Below, in pieces: positions 7,478 through 8,563 of a stretch of 8,563 bases of DNA. Source of the stretch: Candidatus Cloacimonadota bacterium (GTDB lineage Bacteria; Cloacimonadota; Cloacimonadia; Cloacimonadales; WRIO01). Position numbers and translations under genes: made by a program. A model generated the notes under the pieces. That model made no database searches. It saw only the letters and a list, made by a program, of their open reading frames with translations, and had not been told where the DNA came from. Location of the stretch: assembly GCA_017998585.1 (NCBI GenBank), contig JAGOCT010000057.1:1-8563 (forward strand), written 5' to 3'. Within the stretch, counting starts at the first letter, position 1. Every line of letters begins with the position of its first letter.

Positions 7478-8056
7478 TTAGGCATAAGACATGCCTTGTA
7501 CAAAATGAAACGTTTTATCATACACGAATACCCTTCCCTTCATCTCATTAGCAATAAGTCTTTCTGTACTATTTCTCAAAAAGGGATTGAAATCAAGTAA
7601 AACACCATGCCTAGCATTGAGTCGATATGAATTTTTAACTGCTTTTATAAGTCTTTTCTTTACAAAAAGGTATATTGTCATATGATGCATGAGTGAGTTA
7701 ATTTGTAACAAGAGCAATTCATAATTATCTGTATTTAAACAAAATCGCTTGATCAAGGCATTCACTATCATCAACAGAACAGAATATGCAGAAATACCTC
7801 TTTTTCTCAAAACAAAACTGACTTTTCTGTATTCTATACTATATCTGTAAAGATCTTTTTTAAATGACAAGCTAAGGTTTTTCCAGATTTCTTTACAAAC
7901 GGAATTGACAAGCTTAAGTCTGATATTTTGAACTTGCAATGCAGGCTGTGCCTTTCTTTTTAAAATGCAAATATTTCCGTTCTGATACCACGAAAGCCTG
8001 ACATCTCCATGTTTTTTAGGATAATCATGACTGTTTTTGGCAAAATAAACTTTCAT
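7478..8056 (-). CDS. Hypothetical basic protein, family not recognised
   Basis: This 192-residue frame begins ATG (MKVYFAKNSHDY) and ends in TAA. It is rich in Lys/Arg throughout. There is no signal peptide, no clear transmembrane helix apart from a moderately hydrophobic stretch near residues 92-106 (AYSVLLMIVNAL), and no metal or catalytic motif. The segment KEIWKNLSLSFKKDLYRYSIEY (about 55-76) looks like a helical motif with regularly spaced aromatics. This gives a weak impression of small hypothetical proteins seen in AT-rich diderm and FCB-group genomes, but no family can be named. A ribosome binding site candidate (AAAGG) is about 14 bases before the ATG, which is distant. It is the first gene upstream of the Lol/TamB block, on the same strand, with a 91-base gap. 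Sharing a transcript is possible but not shown. Confidence 0.55.
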   Translation of the reverse strand: MKVYFAKNSHDYPKKHGDVRLSWYQNGNICILKRKAQPALQVQNIRLKLVNSVCKEIWKNLSLSFKKDLYRYSIEYRKVSFVLRKRGISAYSVLLMIVNALIKRFCLNTDNYELLLLQINSLMHHMTIYLFVKKRLIKAVKNSYRLNARHGVLLDFNPFLRNSTERLIANEMKGRVFVYDKTFHFVQGMSYA

Positions 8057-8121
8057 AAAATGATAAATACCCTTTCTTTATGATGTTATCATGCATTTTC
8101 TTTATGCCTATTCTGATTCAC

Positions 8122-8148
8122 TTAATATTTTTTTCATATTATTGTCAA
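8122..8148 (-). promoter_or_regulatory. Possible promoter for the leftward gene block
   Basis: On the minus strand a perfect TTGACA (8148-8143) is followed 15 bases later by TATTAA (8127-8122, four of six). An overlapping alternative pairs TTGAAA with TAATAT at a 17-base spacing slightly upstream. Both lie about 65-110 bases before the 192-aa gene and could start the transcript that includes the permease, ATPase and TamB genes. Confidence 0.35.
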
Positions 8149-8247
8149 TAGATTTTCTTTTCAATCCTGTAGAATTCTAAGAAGTCTGTTCAAAATGAAA
8201 GCTTTTTAATTAACAGCGCTTATGCTAACTTGTTTTTAAAGTAAAAA

Positions 8248-8322
8248 GCACCTGTAGGGATTTGCGAAGGGAAGCGCCGTAAATCCGCAATCGTACTGCA
8301 AGCTTCCAGCTGAAAAGTAAGC
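8248..8322 (+). ncRNA. Structured RNA candidate resembling a shortened cobalamin riboswitch core
   Basis: This GC-rich island in AT-rich intergenic DNA resembles the conserved centre of cobalamin riboswitches in order. GGATTTGCGAAGGGAA (8258-8273) compares with the usual GGATTAAAAGGGAA. Then comes a short stem-loop, GCG-CCGTAAATC-CGC (8274-8288), where the family has a stem enclosing GTGNAAATC. Then CGTACTGCAAG (8292-8302) stands where CGCNACTGTAA is expected. The GTCAGGAYACC box and the kissing-loop arm were not found. An alternative fold pairs GGATTTGCG (8258-8266) with CGC (8275-8277) plus AAATCC (8281-8286). A further 6-bp hairpin (8331-8350) follows without a U-run. A good promoter for the downstream lipoprotein gene lies after this element, so it would act on that gene only from a transcript that starts further upstream. 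Confidence 0.35.
8293..8310 (-). repeat. Intergenic repeat core, copy 3 (GCTGGAAGCTTGCAGTAC)
   Basis: This third copy of the shared 18-base core, read on the minus strand, overlaps the 3' part of the structured RNA candidate. It contains an imperfect dyad (CTGGAAGCTTGCAG). It matches copy 1 at 16 of 18 positions and copy 2 at 15 of 18. Confidence 0.5.
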
Positions 8323-8382
8323 AATAAAACAGAATCAAACGATAGATTCTTCCAATTATTCAGAACTTCCTTAATTTTTATC

Positions 8383-8411
8383 TTTACAATTGGGCAAAAA
8401 TAATATATACT
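8383..8411 (+). promoter_or_regulatory. Sigma70-type promoter for the lipoprotein gene
   Basis: TTTACA (8383-8388) and TATACT (8406-8411) each match five of six consensus positions with a 17-base spacer. Transcription should start near 8418, just before the AGGAGG ribosome binding site (8419-8424). This gives a leader of only about 12 bases, like the PAS gene. Confidence 0.65.
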
Positions 8412-8429
8412 ATGTATCAGGAGGACAAA

Positions 8430-8563
8430 ATGAGATATTTTAAACTAGCGATTATCGGTCTGATGCTGATAATGATATCCTGTTCTAAGCCATCAAAAAC
8501 AAAAGTAGCTATTATGACAAAACTTGACTCTGCATCTATCGTTGGGTCTAGTGAAGTAAATGC
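8430..8563 (+). CDS. Lipoprotein, probable ABC-transporter substrate-binding protein, N-terminal fragment
   Basis: The ATG at 8430 is preceded at five bases by a perfect AGGAGG. The 44 complete codons in the window begin with a short basic end (MRYFK) and a hydrophobic core, then IMISC with Cys18 as the likely lipidated residue. Ser at -1 and Ile at -2 make this a relaxed lipobox. The mature part starts with a Ser/Lys-rich linker and a first beta strand (KVAIMT). LDSASIVGSSEVNA then resembles the beginning of periplasmic solute-binding proteins of the branched-chain amino acid type. If so, it would capture a small solute for an ABC importer whose other genes lie beyond the edge. The ligand cannot be judged from this fragment, and any other lipoprotein beginning with a Rossmann-like strand would also fit. 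Confidence 0.7.
   Translation, partial: MRYFKLAIIGLMLIMISCSKPSKTKVAIMTKLDSASIVGSSEVN

Noticed and set aside
8331..8350. 6-bp hairpin AGAATC/GATTCT considered as an intrinsic terminator after the RNA candidate
   Set aside because: The stem is AT-rich, the loop is eight bases and no U-tract follows, so a terminator call is not supported.

Overview
The window comes from a low-GC (about one third by eye) diderm bacterium. It carries a heptosyltransferase-type glycosyltransferase, a Lol-type lipoprotein-release ABC transporter, a TamB-like outer-membrane biogenesis protein and a lipoprotein with a lipobox. Together these point to an outer membrane with lipoproteins and surface glycans. The relaxed lipobox and overall feel fit a spirochaete, but another AT-rich diderm lineage such as Cloacimonadota/FCB cannot be excluded without database searches.

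Layout. A GT9-like glycosyltransferase fragment reads leftward off the left edge (1-329, minus). Divergent from it is a small PAS-domain protein with eight cysteines (496-1131, plus), served by a strong extended -10 promoter. A convergent, structured intergenic region (1132-1252) separates it from a leftward block. In transcription order that block is: an orphan basic 192-aa protein (8056-7478), a LolC/LolE-family permease (7386-6148), a LolD-type ATPase (6008-5334) and a very large TamB/AsmA-type protein (5263-1253). The right end (8057-8429) is a 373-bp divergent intergenic region. It holds promoters on both strands and a structured element resembling the core of a cobalamin riboswitch. After it begins a lipoprotein, probably an ABC-transporter substrate-binding protein (8430 onward, plus), cut by the window edge.

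How the genes fit together. The central permease-ATPase-TamB block looks like a cell-envelope operon. The ABC pair would extract lipoproteins from the inner membrane. The TamB-like protein would span the periplasm and support outer-membrane protein or phospholipid delivery. Only one permease is present, suggesting a LolF-like homodimeric transporter, and no Omp85/TamA partner is visible.

Most unusual signals. (1) An 18-base core, GCNGGAWGCTTGYAGTAC, recurs in three separate intergenic regions and is linked to dyad symmetry. (2) A cobalamin-riboswitch-like core lies upstream of the lipoprotein gene. (3) The PAS protein is cysteine-rich. No CRISPR array, insertion sequence, tRNA or rRNA was recognised. 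No clearly new multi-gene system is visible; the intergenic repeat and RNA-like element are the best leads.
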